Positions 1 to 6,460 are shown, counted from the stretch's first letter. The stretch is 15,314 nucleotides of DNA from an uncultured Collinsella sp. (GCA_902496375.1 CABVAS010000018.1:1-15314); one strand, 5' to 3'. Notes: generated by a model from the sequence alone, not told the origin. Program-made: numbers and translations.

Positions 1-98
1 CGGCAATACGCTTGAGGATCCTTAAAAGAAAGTCCAGTTTATCCTTCCCACTCCAAGTAGTTCTTATTTAAGCCGTCCAAGTTTTGGGGTGCAGTTCA
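1..98 (+). mobile_element. Right end of an IS3-family (IS150-like) insertion sequence, cut by window start
   Basis: Bases 72-98, read on the minus strand, begin TGAACTGCACCCCAAAACTT and continue GGACGGC. This closely resembles the terminal inverted repeats of IS3-family elements of the IS150 type, which start TG(A/T)ACTGCACCC and carry a TTGGAC block. A stop codon at 69-71 lies just inside this end, as expected for the transposase orfB. Base 98 is taken as the element boundary. The other end lies outside the window, so target duplication and completeness cannot be judged. The assignment rests on remembered family end sequences. Confidence 0.6.
3..71 (+). pseudogene. C-terminal tail of an IS3-family transposase (OrfB), partial
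   Basis: An open frame runs in from the window start and ends at TAA (69-71), encoding about 22 residues that begin AIRLRILKRKSS. The pattern R-(I/L)-x-x-x-L-K-x-K-S resembles the end of IS3-family integrases, where a YN..RI..KLKG(L/K)SPVQYR-like stretch sits just before the stop. Some expected residues (the SPVQYR core) are only weakly matched, so this may be a decayed or frameshifted copy. Its position directly inside the IS-like right end supports the reading. The catalytic DDE residues would lie upstream, outside the window. Confidence 0.35.
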
Positions 99-163
99 TA
101 TTAAAGTGCTCGGGGGCCTTTTAATTTAAAGTGACCTGGTGGACGGTCTTTATACCGGCAAAC

Positions 164-199
164 AAAAAAGGGGGGGGTACCGACCAACGTCGATACCCC
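164..199 (-). terminator. Intrinsic terminator of argR
   Basis: On the minus strand an 11-bp stem forms between GGGGTATCGAC (189-199) and GTCGGTACCCC (174-184), with one T-G wobble and a GTTG loop. It is followed by four C and then TTTTTT (164-169). It lies about 50 bp after the argR stop and has the classical form of a Rho-independent terminator. Confidence 0.85.
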
Positions 200-249
200 T
201 TACAAGCCACCATGTCACGCGCACAGTGCCGAGCGCACGACCCGCACGC

Positions 250-687
250 CTACTTGCGAGAATTGCTCAGCTTATTGATCAGCGCCTCAAGACGCTCGCC
301 GTCCTCGGCCGTCTGGGCAATAACCAAAATCGTATCGTTGCCGGCAAGCGAGCCAAGCACATCGGGCAACTCTGCCGCATCAACGGCGGCGGCGATGCCG
401 GAAGCCGTGCCAGGCTGAGCCTTGATCATAACCAGATTATCGGTACGCAGAACGCCCGTTACAAGCTCGGAAACCATACGCTGCAGGTGCAGGTCCTCTG
501 CCAGAACATAGATGCCCTCAGGGAGCTTACGCAGCCCCATGTCGGCAATATCGCGAGAGACAGTCGCCTGCGTGCAATCAAAGCCCATAGCGCGGAGCTC
601 ATCGACCAGCACGCGCTGCGTGCGGACGTCCTTATTGCGCACAATATCTCTAATGGCATCCTGGCGCCCATTGCGTTTTTTAGCCAT
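250..687 (-). CDS. argR: Arginine repressor ArgR
   Basis: Encodes a 145-residue arginine-responsive transcription regulator that binds ARG-box operators of arginine biosynthesis or catabolism genes as a hexamer with L-arginine as corepressor. Residues 1-70 form the winged helix-turn-helix DNA-binding domain, with the family motif ATVSRDI at 41-47. Residues 80-145 are the oligomerisation and arginine-binding domain, with PGTASGIAAAVDA (92-104) and GNDTI (116-120), equivalent to the GDDTI arginine pocket of other ArgRs. Length matches the family (about 150). The ATG at 687 is chosen over an in-frame upstream ATG at 720 because GGAGAGAGGG lies just before it and the encoded protein then starts MAKKR like relatives. 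It is the last gene before its own terminator. No arginine biosynthesis genes are in the window, so it acts in trans. Palindromes upstream suggest autoregulation. Confidence 0.93.
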   Translation of the reverse strand: MAKKRNGRQDAIRDIVRNKDVRTQRVLVDELRAMGFDCTQATVSRDIADMGLRKLPEGIYVLAEDLHLQRMVSELVTGVLRTDNLVMIKAQPGTASGIAAAVDAAELPDVLGSLAGNDTILVIAQTAEDGERLEALINKLSNSRK

Positions 688-720
688 ACAAACCCTCTCT
701 CCAAAAGATGGCGGAGACAA

Positions 721-735
721 TCAATCAGTGATTGA
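721..735. promoter_or_regulatory. Palindrome TCAATCA-G-TGATTGA upstream of argR
   Basis: A perfect 7-bp inverted repeat with a single central base, centred about 41 bp upstream of the argR start. The adjoining TTGAATA resembles half of an ARG box (consensus TGAAT...ATTCA), but the second half-site is not clear. A candidate autoregulatory site by position only. Confidence 0.35.
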
Positions 736-775
736 ATAGTTTAACGCTATTTGAAGGCTTTTGTGTATAAGAACG

Positions 776-813
776 CATTTCGAAACAATTCTATGCAAGT
801 TTGTTTCGAAATG
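776..813. promoter_or_regulatory. 13-bp perfect inverted repeat, candidate operator upstream of argR
   Basis: CATTTCGAAACAA (776-788) is repeated inverted as TTGTTTCGAAATG (801-813) across a 12-bp spacer. Each arm contains the self-complementary TTTCGAAA. The element lies between the GT2-like gene stop (820) and the argR start (687). No U-tract follows on either strand and the arms are AT-rich, so an operator for a dimeric or tetrameric regulator fits better than a terminator. Arm-to-arm spacing is about 25 bp, so the two sites face similar sides of the helix. Confidence 0.5.
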
Positions 814-819
814 AGCCGT

Positions 820-1860
820 TTAGGCGGTTTTTGCGCCCGTCCGGTTAAGAAAAGCTGCCAGATGCGTACACATCACGCAGCGCGCGGGCTTGGCGCTGGC
901 GATCGGCCCAAACAACAGACCGAGCCCCCGATGGTTATCCTTGAGCGCGGCGACCATCTGACGGGTTCGAGGCGCATCGAGCATATCACGCATGCGGGCG
1001 GAACGCTCGATTGACGACACCCCATGCGGGCTCAGACACAAATTCTCGATGCAGGCGACCAGTCCGGCAAAGTAGAACTTTTGGCTTGCCAGCTTGAGCC
1101 GACCACCGCTGTCTGCTTCCGAGAGTGAGTCCGCAAGCTCGTCGAGCGCTCGAGTGTCATCGGATACCTTGGCATACATGGTGGGATCAAAGGCATCTGT
1201 AAGTTTAGGTGCCGCCGTGTGGAAACAAGCATCGCCGCAGCCGGACACGCATCGTGTCTGCGAAAGCGCGCATGCCATAAACCCAACTGTGCGAAACACC
1301 TTGTCGCACAAAAGGCATGCCTCAAACAGCGAGCGGCTGTACATCACACCAGAGGTCTGAACGACTAGGCCGCCTAAAATCAACTGAGGCAGCCCGGCCA
1401 CCATCGAAGATTTGCCATCAATGGAAATATGAGTAGCATCCAAGACGCGCGAATGGCGCTCTCGATGTGCATCATAGCGGTCGAGCGACACCGTGGGGAG
1501 CACTATGTCTGCCGTAGTATCGCACGCGATATTGACCATCTTGGAAAGGGACTGCGGAGCAAACCACTCATCGGCGTTCATAGCGATGATTTGAGAGCCG
1601 CGCGAGGCAGCAAAACCGGCACGAAGACAAGCGCCGCGCTTCGCGTCCTCGACATCAATCAAATCAATATGGATGTCCCTGTCGGCAGCAACTTGAAGCG
1701 AATGGCGCACACCGGGCGCAGCATCGCGACAGACAACGACAATCTGCAAATCATAGAGGTCTTGGTTCTGGATACTCTCGAGCGCACGCATCGCATAGCT
1801 GGGCGAACCTTCTACCACAAGGATCACCGAAAGTCGCGGATGCGAGCCACGTCGAACCAA
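820..1860 (-). CDS. GT2-like (GT-A fold) glycosyltransferase family protein
   Basis: A 346-residue protein with an N-terminal family-2 glycosyltransferase pattern. The strand-helix start LSVILVVEGSPSYAMRALES (residues 10-29) is followed by QNQDLYDLQIVVV, the nucleotide-sugar-binding first beta-alpha-beta unit. RGACLRAGFAASRGSQIIAM leads into NADEW (95-99) in the position of the DxD metal-binding motif. The remaining 240 residues are not recognised; they are cysteine-rich (about a dozen Cys) and show no clear transmembrane segment. The start is TTG at 1858-1860, supported by GAGAGGA eight bases upstream. It lies between truA and argR, and no other sugar-polymer genes are nearby, so the acceptor and product are unknown. 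The fold assignment is fairly safe; transferase activity is inferred and the metal motif is not canonical. Confidence 0.65.
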   Translation of the reverse strand: MVRRGSHPRLSVILVVEGSPSYAMRALESIQNQDLYDLQIVVVCRDAAPGVRHSLQVAADRDIHIDLIDVEDAKRGACLRAGFAASRGSQIIAMNADEWFAPQSLSKMVNIACDTTADIVLPTVSLDRYDAHRERHSRVLDATHISIDGKSSMVAGLPQLILGGLVVQTSGVMYSRSLFEACLLCDKVFRTVGFMACALSQTRCVSGCGDACFHTAAPKLTDAFDPTMYAKVSDDTRALDELADSLSEADSGGRLKLASQKFYFAGLVACIENLCLSPHGVSSIERSARMRDMLDAPRTRQMVAALKDNHRGLGLLFGPIASAKPARCVMCTHLAAFLNRTGAKTA

Positions 1861-2021
1861 GTTATCCGTCCTCTCGACAGCAATGAATCAAACTGTCGTT
1901 CATGGTACACCCCGGCAATAAAAGCAATGAGACACCGGTTGCACTGCACGCCAAGAACAGATGTTGCACACGCGCAGCCCACAGATGACAGGTGCCGACG
2001 AACGGCGCGTCGAGCCCTCCC

Positions 2022-2846
2022 CTAGTCGAGTACGACAAGCTCGGCGGGATCGTAATCCACGCCCATAAACGTAAGGCCGCAGGCAGGAGCCGTGGGGCCC
2101 GCAGCGGTACGATCGCAAGCATCGATGACCTCGCGCATCCACTCGGGTTCACGGCGATGCATGCCAATCTCGACAAGCGTGCCAACGATCGTACGGACCA
2201 TCGAATGCAGAAACGCATTGCCCTCGATGCTAAACGTCAGGATGTCCTCGCCAAACGCAACCTCATGGCCAAACTCGGCGCGCATTACGCAGCGGTGCGT
2301 AGGTTTGCCCACGGCAGAGGCAACCTTGCAAAAGCTTTTAAAGTTCTGCTCGCCCAAAAGCGCAGGGCAGGCGGCCGCCATCGCATCGACGTCGAGGGGA
2401 TAGCGATGCCACCACACAGCACCGCGTGACAGCACGGGCCGCGCATCACGATCGGCAATGCGATAGGTGTAAGTGCGAGAGCGCGCGTCAAAGCGCGCAG
2501 AAAAGCCCTTACGAGCCTTGTAGACCTCGTTGATGGCGATATCTTTGGGCAGCAGGGCATCCATAGCCCGCAGCCACCTACGGCGCGTACACGCGAGCTC
2601 AGCGTCCGTTACGGGCACGCTGATGTACTGAGCCACGGCATGCACGCCGGCATCGGTACGTCCCGCGCACGTCAAATCGATCGGGCGGCGAAGCAGCGTC
2701 TCGATGGCTCGACGTAGCTCACCCGCAACCGTCGTCTGTCCCGGCTGCTCGGCAAATCCGCTATACGACGAGCCATCATAGGCCACGCGAAATACGAGCG
2801 TGGCGTCAAGCTCGGAAATCGAATTGAAATCAGACGGCGCAGTCAT
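2022..2846 (-). CDS. truA: tRNA pseudouridine(38-40) synthase TruA
   Basis: Encodes a 274-residue TruA that converts uridines 38-40 of the tRNA anticodon arm to pseudouridine. The catalytic aspartate is D65 in the signature AGRTDAGVHA (61-70). Other family features are FRVAYDGSSYSGF near the N terminus, RFDARSRTYTYRI (substrate and fold region) and FLHSMVRTIVGTLVEIG in the C-terminal half. The ATG at 2844-2846 is preferred over the TTG at 2861 because GGGAG lies five bases before it and nothing resembling a ribosome binding site precedes the TTG. truA often follows rplQ in Actinomycetota and Firmicutes. Here a strong terminator sits between them, only about 35 bases before the start, so expression depends on read-through or on a promoter hidden in that spacer. 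Confidence 0.95.
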   Translation of the reverse strand: MTAPSDFNSISELDATLVFRVAYDGSSYSGFAEQPGQTTVAGELRRAIETLLRRPIDLTCAGRTDAGVHAVAQYISVPVTDAELACTRRRWLRAMDALLPKDIAINEVYKARKGFSARFDARSRTYTYRIADRDARPVLSRGAVWWHRYPLDVDAMAAACPALLGEQNFKSFCKVASAVGKPTHRCVMRAEFGHEVAFGEDILTFSIEGNAFLHSMVRTIVGTLVEIGMHRREPEWMREVIDACDRTAAGPTAPACGLTFMGVDYDPAELVVLD

Positions 2847-2881
2847 GGGCGCTCCCAACAAACAAGTAAAGGTATCGCGAC

Positions 2882-2912
2882 AAAAAAAGAGGGGTACGTG
2901 AACGTACCCCTC
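2882..2912 (-). terminator. Intrinsic terminator after rplQ
   Basis: On the minus strand GAGGGGTACG-TTCA-CGTACCCCTC forms a perfect 10-bp stem with a 4-base loop, followed by seven T (2882-2888). It lies 26 bases after the rplQ stop and marks the end of the ribosomal-protein/rpoA transcript. Confidence 0.93.
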
Positions 2913-2938
2913 GAATATAGCCTATGCAGACGGAAAGT

Positions 2939-3406
2939 CTACTCAGCGGTCTCCTCAGCAGGAGCCTCCTCGACGGCCTCAACCTTCTTGGAAGCAGCGG
3001 CCTTCTTGGGGGCCGGAGCAGCCTTCTTGGCCTTAGGCGTGCAAGGCTCGGTGACGAGCTCCATGATAACGATGGGAGCGTTGTCGCCCTTACGGTTACC
3101 GAGCTTCATGATGCGGGTGTAACCGCCGTTGCGGTCCTGCCACATGCCCTGAGCAGCCTTGTCGAAGATCTCGGCAACGAGCTGCTTATCGCCGAGCTTG
3201 GCGATAGCCAGACGGCGAGAGTGCAGGTCGCCCTTCTTGGCCCAAGTGATGATCGGGTCGACGACCGAACGCAGCGCCTTAGCGCGGGTCTCGGTGGTCT
3301 TGATGCGGTCGTTCTCGAAGAGGGCCTTAGCAAGGCTCTTCTTCATGGCCTTGGTGTGGCTCGCATCGGTGCCGAGCTTCAGGCCCTTCTTAACGTTGTG
3401 ACGCAT
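2939..3406 (-). CDS. rplQ: 50S ribosomal protein L17 (bL17) with C-terminal extension
   Basis: L17 lies near the peptide-tunnel exit of the large subunit. Residues 1-121 are the family core (start MRHNVKKGLKLGTDASHTKA, then RIKTTETRAKALRSVVDPII, ending in PIVIMELV). Residues 122-155 are a low-complexity tail rich in Lys, Ala, Pro and Glu (KKAAPAPKKAAASKK followed by an acidic end), giving 155 residues against about 116-127 in most bacteria. Similar charged tails are common in actinobacterial L17. The ATG is preceded by GAGGAG ten bases away. It follows rpoA by 30 bases and is the last gene before the terminator at 2882-2912. Confidence 0.97.
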   Translation of the reverse strand: MRHNVKKGLKLGTDASHTKAMKKSLAKALFENDRIKTTETRAKALRSVVDPIITWAKKGDLHSRRLAIAKLGDKQLVAEIFDKAAQGMWQDRNGGYTRIMKLGNRKGDNAPIVIMELVTEPCTPKAKKAAPAPKKAAASKKVEAVEEAPAEETAE

Positions 3407-3436
3407 GGTCTAGTTTCTCCTCAAATATGCGAAGCA

Positions 3437-4378
3437 TTAAGCCTTCAGGCTCAGGCCCATGGACTCAAGCTTGTCCTTCACTTCCTCGATCGACTTAACA
3501 CCGAAGTTACGGATGTTGAGCAGATCGTTCTCCGAGAACTCAACGAGCTGACGGACCGAGTGAATGCTGGCGCGCTTAAGGCAGTTGTAGGAACGGACGG
3601 AAAGGTCCAGATCCTCGATCTGCTTGTCCAGCTCGGCGTTGTCGTTGGTGACCTCGGGAGCGAAGATCGAAGCCTCCTCCTCGACCTCGGGGGTCTCGGC
3701 AAGGTTCATAAAGGCGGCCATATGCTGGTTGATGATATTGGCAGCCTGGACCACGGCGTCGCGCGGGGCGATGGAGCCGTTGGTCTCGATCTCGAGGACA
3801 AGGCGGTCGTAGTCGGTGTGCTGACCGACACGGCAAGCCTCAACGAGCTTGGCGCAACGGGAAACCGGCGAGTACAGCGAGTCGACGTGGATCACACCGA
3901 TGGGATCGTTGTCGCGCTTGTTGGCCTCGCCAGAAACATAGCCGCGGCCATAGCCGATGCGCATGCTCATGGTGAGATGGCCACCCTCGGTGAGCGTAGC
4001 GATGTGCTGCTCGGGGTTGACCAGCTCAAACTCGGACGGAATAAAGAAGTCCGCACCGGTGACCTCGCAGGGGCCGTCAACCGAGATGGTGGCGGTCGCC
4101 TCGTCGGTCGTGCCGAGAGCCCTGAAGACAAGACCCTTGACATTCAGGACGATGTCGGTGACATCCTCGACCATGTTAGGGATGGTCATGAACTCGTGCT
4201 GCGCACCATCGATCTGAATAGCCTCGACAGCGGCACCCTCGAGCGAGGACAGAAGAACGCGACGAAGGGAGTTACCCAGCGTATCGCCGTAACCACGCTC
4301 GAGCGGCTCGACGGAGACACGAGCAGACGTCTCGTTGATCTCTTCGACCTGAACCTGAGGCCTAATGAATTCTGACAT
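3437..4378 (-). CDS. rpoA: DNA-directed RNA polymerase subunit alpha
   Basis: A 313-residue alpha subunit that dimerises to scaffold the beta and beta' subunits of RNA polymerase. The N-terminal domain (about 1-230) includes ERGYGDTLGNSLRRVLLSS (27-45), the dimerisation helix signature. A flexible acidic linker (about 230-250) leads to the C-terminal DNA-binding domain (about 252-313). In that domain LSVRSYNCLKR carries R262, the equivalent of E. coli R265 that contacts UP elements, and NFGVKSIEEVKDKL carries the matching G293, K295 and S296. The ATG is preceded by GGAGG. It is co-oriented with rpsD (32-base gap) and rplQ in the classical alpha operon, which couples polymerase and ribosome synthesis. 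No deviation is seen. Confidence 0.98.
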   Translation of the reverse strand: MSEFIRPQVQVEEINETSARVSVEPLERGYGDTLGNSLRRVLLSSLEGAAVEAIQIDGAQHEFMTIPNMVEDVTDIVLNVKGLVFRALGTTDEATATISVDGPCEVTGADFFIPSEFELVNPEQHIATLTEGGHLTMSMRIGYGRGYVSGEANKRDNDPIGVIHVDSLYSPVSRCAKLVEACRVGQHTDYDRLVLEIETNGSIAPRDAVVQAANIINQHMAAFMNLAETPEVEEEASIFAPEVTNDNAELDKQIEDLDLSVRSYNCLKRASIHSVRQLVEFSENDLLNIRNFGVKSIEEVKDKLESMGLSLKA

Positions 4379-4410
4379 GTATTACCTCCAGCCTCAGCAG
4401 CCCGGATGGA

Positions 4411-5007
4411 CTACTTAGAGTAGAGCTCGACGATGAGCTGCTCGTTGATATCACCGCTGATCTGCTCACGCGTCGGCAGAGCGAGCACGTTACCAGACAG
4501 CTTCTCGATATCGACCTCGAGCCAGCCAGGAACCTCAAAGCGCTCGGAGGAAATCAGGGCCTCCTTGATGGGGAGGAGGTCACGGAACTTCTCGCCGACA
4601 GCGACGACGTCGCCGGCCTTGACGCGGTAGGACGGAATGTCCACGCGCTTGCCGTTCACGGTGAAGTGACCGTGACGGACGGACTGACGAGCCTCTTTGC
4701 GGGTGCGGGCGAAGCCAAGACGGAAGACGACGTTGTCGAGGCGAGACTCAAGGATGATCATGAGGTTCTCACCGGTAACGCCGTTCATCTTACGGGCCTT
4801 GTTGAAGTAGCCGTGGAACTGCTTCTCCAGAACGCCATAGATGAACTTGACCTTCTGCTTCTCGCGCAGCTGCATGCCGTACTCAGATTCCTTGCGACGG
4901 CGCTTGGGCTGACGGATAGATTCCTTCTTGCTGCTGTAACCGAGCTCAGCGGGATCGATCCCGAGCTGACGGCAGCGCTTAAGAACAGGAGTCCTGTCGA
5001 TTGCCAT
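4411..5007 (-). CDS. rpsD: 30S ribosomal protein S4 (uS4), zinc-free type
   Basis: A 198-residue primary 16S-binding protein that nucleates 30S assembly; in several bacteria it is also the translational repressor of its own operon. The S4 RNA-binding domain spans about 88-150 (SRLDNVVFRLGFARTRKEAR, then VNGKRVDIPSYRVKAGD). The N-terminal region has only one cysteine (C12), so it is the C-minus form lacking the zinc knuckle of four-Cys S4 proteins. AAAGGA precedes the ATG by about ten bases. rpsK ends 19 bases upstream and rpoA begins 32 bases downstream, all on the same strand. Confidence 0.97.
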   Translation of the reverse strand: MAIDRTPVLKRCRQLGIDPAELGYSSKKESIRQPKRRRKESEYGMQLREKQKVKFIYGVLEKQFHGYFNKARKMNGVTGENLMIILESRLDNVVFRLGFARTRKEARQSVRHGHFTVNGKRVDIPSYRVKAGDVVAVGEKFRDLLPIKEALISSERFEVPGWLEVDIEKLSGNVLALPTREQISGDINEQLIVELYSK

Positions 5008-5026
5008 ATTGATACGATCCTTTCAG

Positions 5027-5431
5027 TTACACGCGGCGACGCTTCTTGGGGCGGCAGCCGTTGTGCGGAATGGGGGTCTTGTCCTGGATGCTCGAGACCT
5101 CGAGGCCAGCAGCCTGGAGGGAGCGGATGGCGGTCTCACGACCGGAGCCGGGGCCCTTGACGAAGACGGAAACCTTCTTCATACCGTGCTCCATGGCCTG
5201 CTTAGCAGCAGCCTCGGCAGCCATCTGGGCAGCGAACGGCGTGGACTTACGGGAGCCCTTGAAGCCCACCTGGCCAGCCGACTTCCAGGAAATGACGTTG
5301 CCCTGGGGATCGGTGATCGAAACGATCGTGTTGTTGAACGTAGAACGAATGTGAGCCTGGCCCACGGAAATGTTCTTACGGTCCGCGCGCTTCAGACGGG
5401 CAGCGCGAACGTTCTTCTTAGCAGTAGCCAT
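5027..5431 (-). CDS. rpsK: 30S ribosomal protein S11 (uS11)
   Basis: A 134-residue S11 located in the platform of the small subunit near the E site. It shows the family features GQAHIRSTFNNTIVSITD (24-41), GRETAIRSLQAAGLEV and the basic C-terminal end PHNGCRPKKRRRV (122-134). The N-terminal stretch MATAKKNVRAARLKRADRKN is a basic extension typical of bacteria. The ATG at 5431 is preceded by AAGGAG ten bases away. It lies between rpsM (14-base spacer) and rpsD in the usual alpha-operon order. Confidence 0.98.
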   Translation of the reverse strand: MATAKKNVRAARLKRADRKNISVGQAHIRSTFNNTIVSITDPQGNVISWKSAGQVGFKGSRKSTPFAAQMAAEAAAKQAMEHGMKKVSVFVKGPGSGRETAIRSLQAAGLEVSSIQDKTPIPHNGCRPKKRRRV

Positions 5432-5445
5432 CTATCTAGCGCTCC

Positions 5446-5820
5446 TTATTTCTTCTTCTTAGCACCGATCTGACGCTTCGGGCCCTTGCGGGTACGAGCG
5501 TTAGTGTGGGTGCGCTGGCCGCGGACCGGGAGGCCCTTGCGGTGACGAAGGCCGCGGTTGCAGCCGATGTCCATAAGGCGCTTGACGTTCTGGTTGCGCT
5601 CACGGCGGAGGTCACCCTCAACCATGATCTGGTTCTTATCGATATAATCGCGGATGGCGTTAACCTCATCCTCGGTGAGGTCCTTAACGCGCGTATCCAC
5701 GTTAACGTTGCACTCGACGCAGATCTTCGTCGCAGTGGTGCGGCCGATGCCGTAAATGTAGGTCAGACCGATCTCAACGCGCTTCTCACGCGGGAGGTCG
5801 ACACCATTAATACGGGCCAA
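5446..5820 (-). CDS. rpsM: 30S ribosomal protein S13 (uS13), TTG start
   Basis: A 124-residue S13 from the head of the small subunit, forming intersubunit bridges and contacting P-site tRNA. The N terminus MARINGVDLPREKRVEIGLT and the helix-turn-helix region IYGIGRTTATKIC are canonical, and the C terminus RGQRTHTNARTRKGPKR ends in a polylysine tail. The start codon is TTG (5818-5820), supported by GAGAGGAG seven bases upstream. It begins 14 bases after the rpmJ stop, so the two are probably translationally coupled. In E. coli the rpsM start region is the S4 repressor target; whether that holds here cannot be read from the sequence. Confidence 0.97.
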   Translation of the reverse strand: MARINGVDLPREKRVEIGLTYIYGIGRTTATKICVECNVNVDTRVKDLTEDEVNAIRDYIDKNQIMVEGDLRRERNQNVKRLMDIGCNRGLRHRKGLPVRGQRTHTNARTRKGPKRQIGAKKKK

Positions 5821-5834
5821 CGTAGTCTCCTCTC

Positions 5835-5948
5835 TTAACCCTGACGCTGCTTATGACGGGGGTTCTCGCAAATGACGAGGACCTTGCCATGGCGCCTAAT
5901 GATTTTGCACTTATCGCACATCTTCTTGACCGAAGGACGTACCTTCAT
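5835..5948 (-). CDS. rpmJ: 50S ribosomal protein L36 (bL36), zinc-binding form
   Basis: A 37-residue gene reading MKVRPSVKKMCDKCKIIRRH and then GKVLVICENPRHKQRQG, stop TAA at 5835-5837. It is the smallest large-subunit protein. The C11-x2-C14 pair with C27 and H32 forms the single zinc ribbon of the C-plus L36 type. The ATG at 5946-5948 is preceded by AAAGGA about seven bases away. It sits between infA and rpsM, its normal place in actinobacterial and Gram-positive genomes. Confidence 0.97.
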   Translation of the reverse strand: MKVRPSVKKMCDKCKIIRRHGKVLVICENPRHKQRQG

Positions 5949-5997
5949 CGTTCTTCCTTTCGGTAGCGCTCAAACTACTTCCCTACTATCTACTCGC

Positions 5998-6073
5998 CCA
6001 GCCGCAGGCGTTTAAAACTATGGCTGGTCTTCACACGCAAACCGACCGTAGGTTGAGCTAAGCCTGCAGTCGG
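5998..6073 (-). promoter_or_regulatory. Two hairpins in the infA-rpmJ spacer, candidate ribosomal leader
   Basis: The 147-base infA-rpmJ spacer holds two hairpins on the minus strand. Hairpin 1 (6042-6073) pairs CCGACTGCAGG with CCTACGGTCGG across a 10-base loop; it has 11 positions, of which one is a mismatch and one a G-U pair. Hairpin 2 (5998-6027) pairs CCAGCC with GGCTGG around an 18-base loop. Neither has a following U-tract. The spacer is the longest between infA and rplQ and directly precedes rpmJ-rpsM-rpsK-rpsD-rpoA-rplQ, so a regulatory leader (for example an S4-type target) or mRNA processing site is plausible. This is inference from structure and position. Confidence 0.4.
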
Positions 6074-6095
6074 AAAAGAGCGTGTATGCGTGCCG

Positions 6096-6323
6096 CTATT
6101 TATAGCGATGATAGGTGATGCGGCCGCGGGTCAGGTCGTACGGGGAAAGCTCCACGACAACCCTGTCACCGGGGAGAATACGGATGTAATTCATTCGGAT
6201 CTTGCCAGAAATGTTGCACAGAACCGAATGACCGTTCTCGAGCTCGACCTTAAACATGGCATTGGGCAACGGTTCCTTTACCGTACCCTCGAGCTCAATT
6301 GCGTCTTCCTTCTTCACAAGCAA
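6096..6323 (-). CDS. infA: Translation initiation factor IF-1
   Basis: IF-1 occupies the A site of the 30S subunit during initiation. The protein is a single S1-type OB fold with family motifs KKEDAIELEGTVKEPLPNAM, FKVELENGHSVLCNISGKIR, MNYIRILPGDRVVVELSPYD and LTRGRITYHRYK. The usual length is about 72 residues. The start is uncertain: the TTG at 6321-6323 gives 75 residues and has GAGAAAG eight bases before it, whereas the GTG at 6315-6317 gives 73 residues (VKKED, closest to relatives) but is farther from that site. The C terminus reads TYHRYK, one residue longer than the common TYRYK. It lies between map (137-base spacer with promoter-like and hairpin elements) and rpmJ. Confidence 0.95.
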   Translation of the reverse strand: MLVKKEDAIELEGTVKEPLPNAMFKVELENGHSVLCNISGKIRMNYIRILPGDRVVVELSPYDLTRGRITYHRYK

Positions 6324-6359
6324 TCATCTTTCTCTAGAAAACGACAGCGATTGAGTATT

Positions 6360-6385
6360 CTACAATACGCATGCACGTATCGTAG
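6360..6385 (-). promoter_or_regulatory. Hairpin upstream of infA
   Basis: On the minus strand CTACGATACG pairs with CGTATTGTAG around a TGCATG loop, with one G-U pair. The stem is 10 bp. No U-run follows, so it is not a classical terminator. It overlaps the candidate infA promoter and lies about 40 bases before the start. Confidence 0.45.
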
Positions 6386-6407
6386 TATCTTCGTAATGGC
6401 TCCACAA
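6379..6407 (-). promoter_or_regulatory. Candidate promoter for infA and the alpha operon
   Basis: On the minus strand TTGTGG (6402-6407) is separated by exactly 17 bases from TACGAT (6379-6384). This is a moderate sigma-70-like match (3/6 and 4/6, with the key TTG and A/T positions kept). It lies in the 137-base map-infA spacer, the longest such gap in this part of the block. Confidence 0.3.
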
Positions 6408-6460
6408 CTAAGCGGAACTTGTTACATTTGAAATGTTAAGGCGTGCATTTGACGCAAGCC

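Noticed and set aside
101..133. Direct repeat TTAAAGTG at 101-108 and 126-133 near the IS end
   Set aside because: Low-complexity AT-rich 8-mer; it does not flank the IS boundary as a target duplication would.
776..813. The argR-upstream inverted repeat as a terminator of the GT2-like gene
   Set aside because: The arms are AT-rich, the loop is 12 bases, and no T-run follows on the minus strand; an operator fits better.
1862..1919. Short frame MNDSLIHCCREDG ending just before the GT2-like gene, considered as a leader peptide
   Set aside because: Only a weak GGGGTG-like site precedes it, there is no run of regulatory codons, and no attenuator structure follows.
2924..4375. A 483-codon plus-strand open frame opposite rplQ and rpoA
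   Set aside because: Mirror frame of two unmistakable genes; the Leu/Val/Asp/Gly-rich translation is typical of antisense artefacts. The same applies to 7789-9174 (opposite adk and secY) and 10771-12084 (opposite rplF, rpsH and rpsN).
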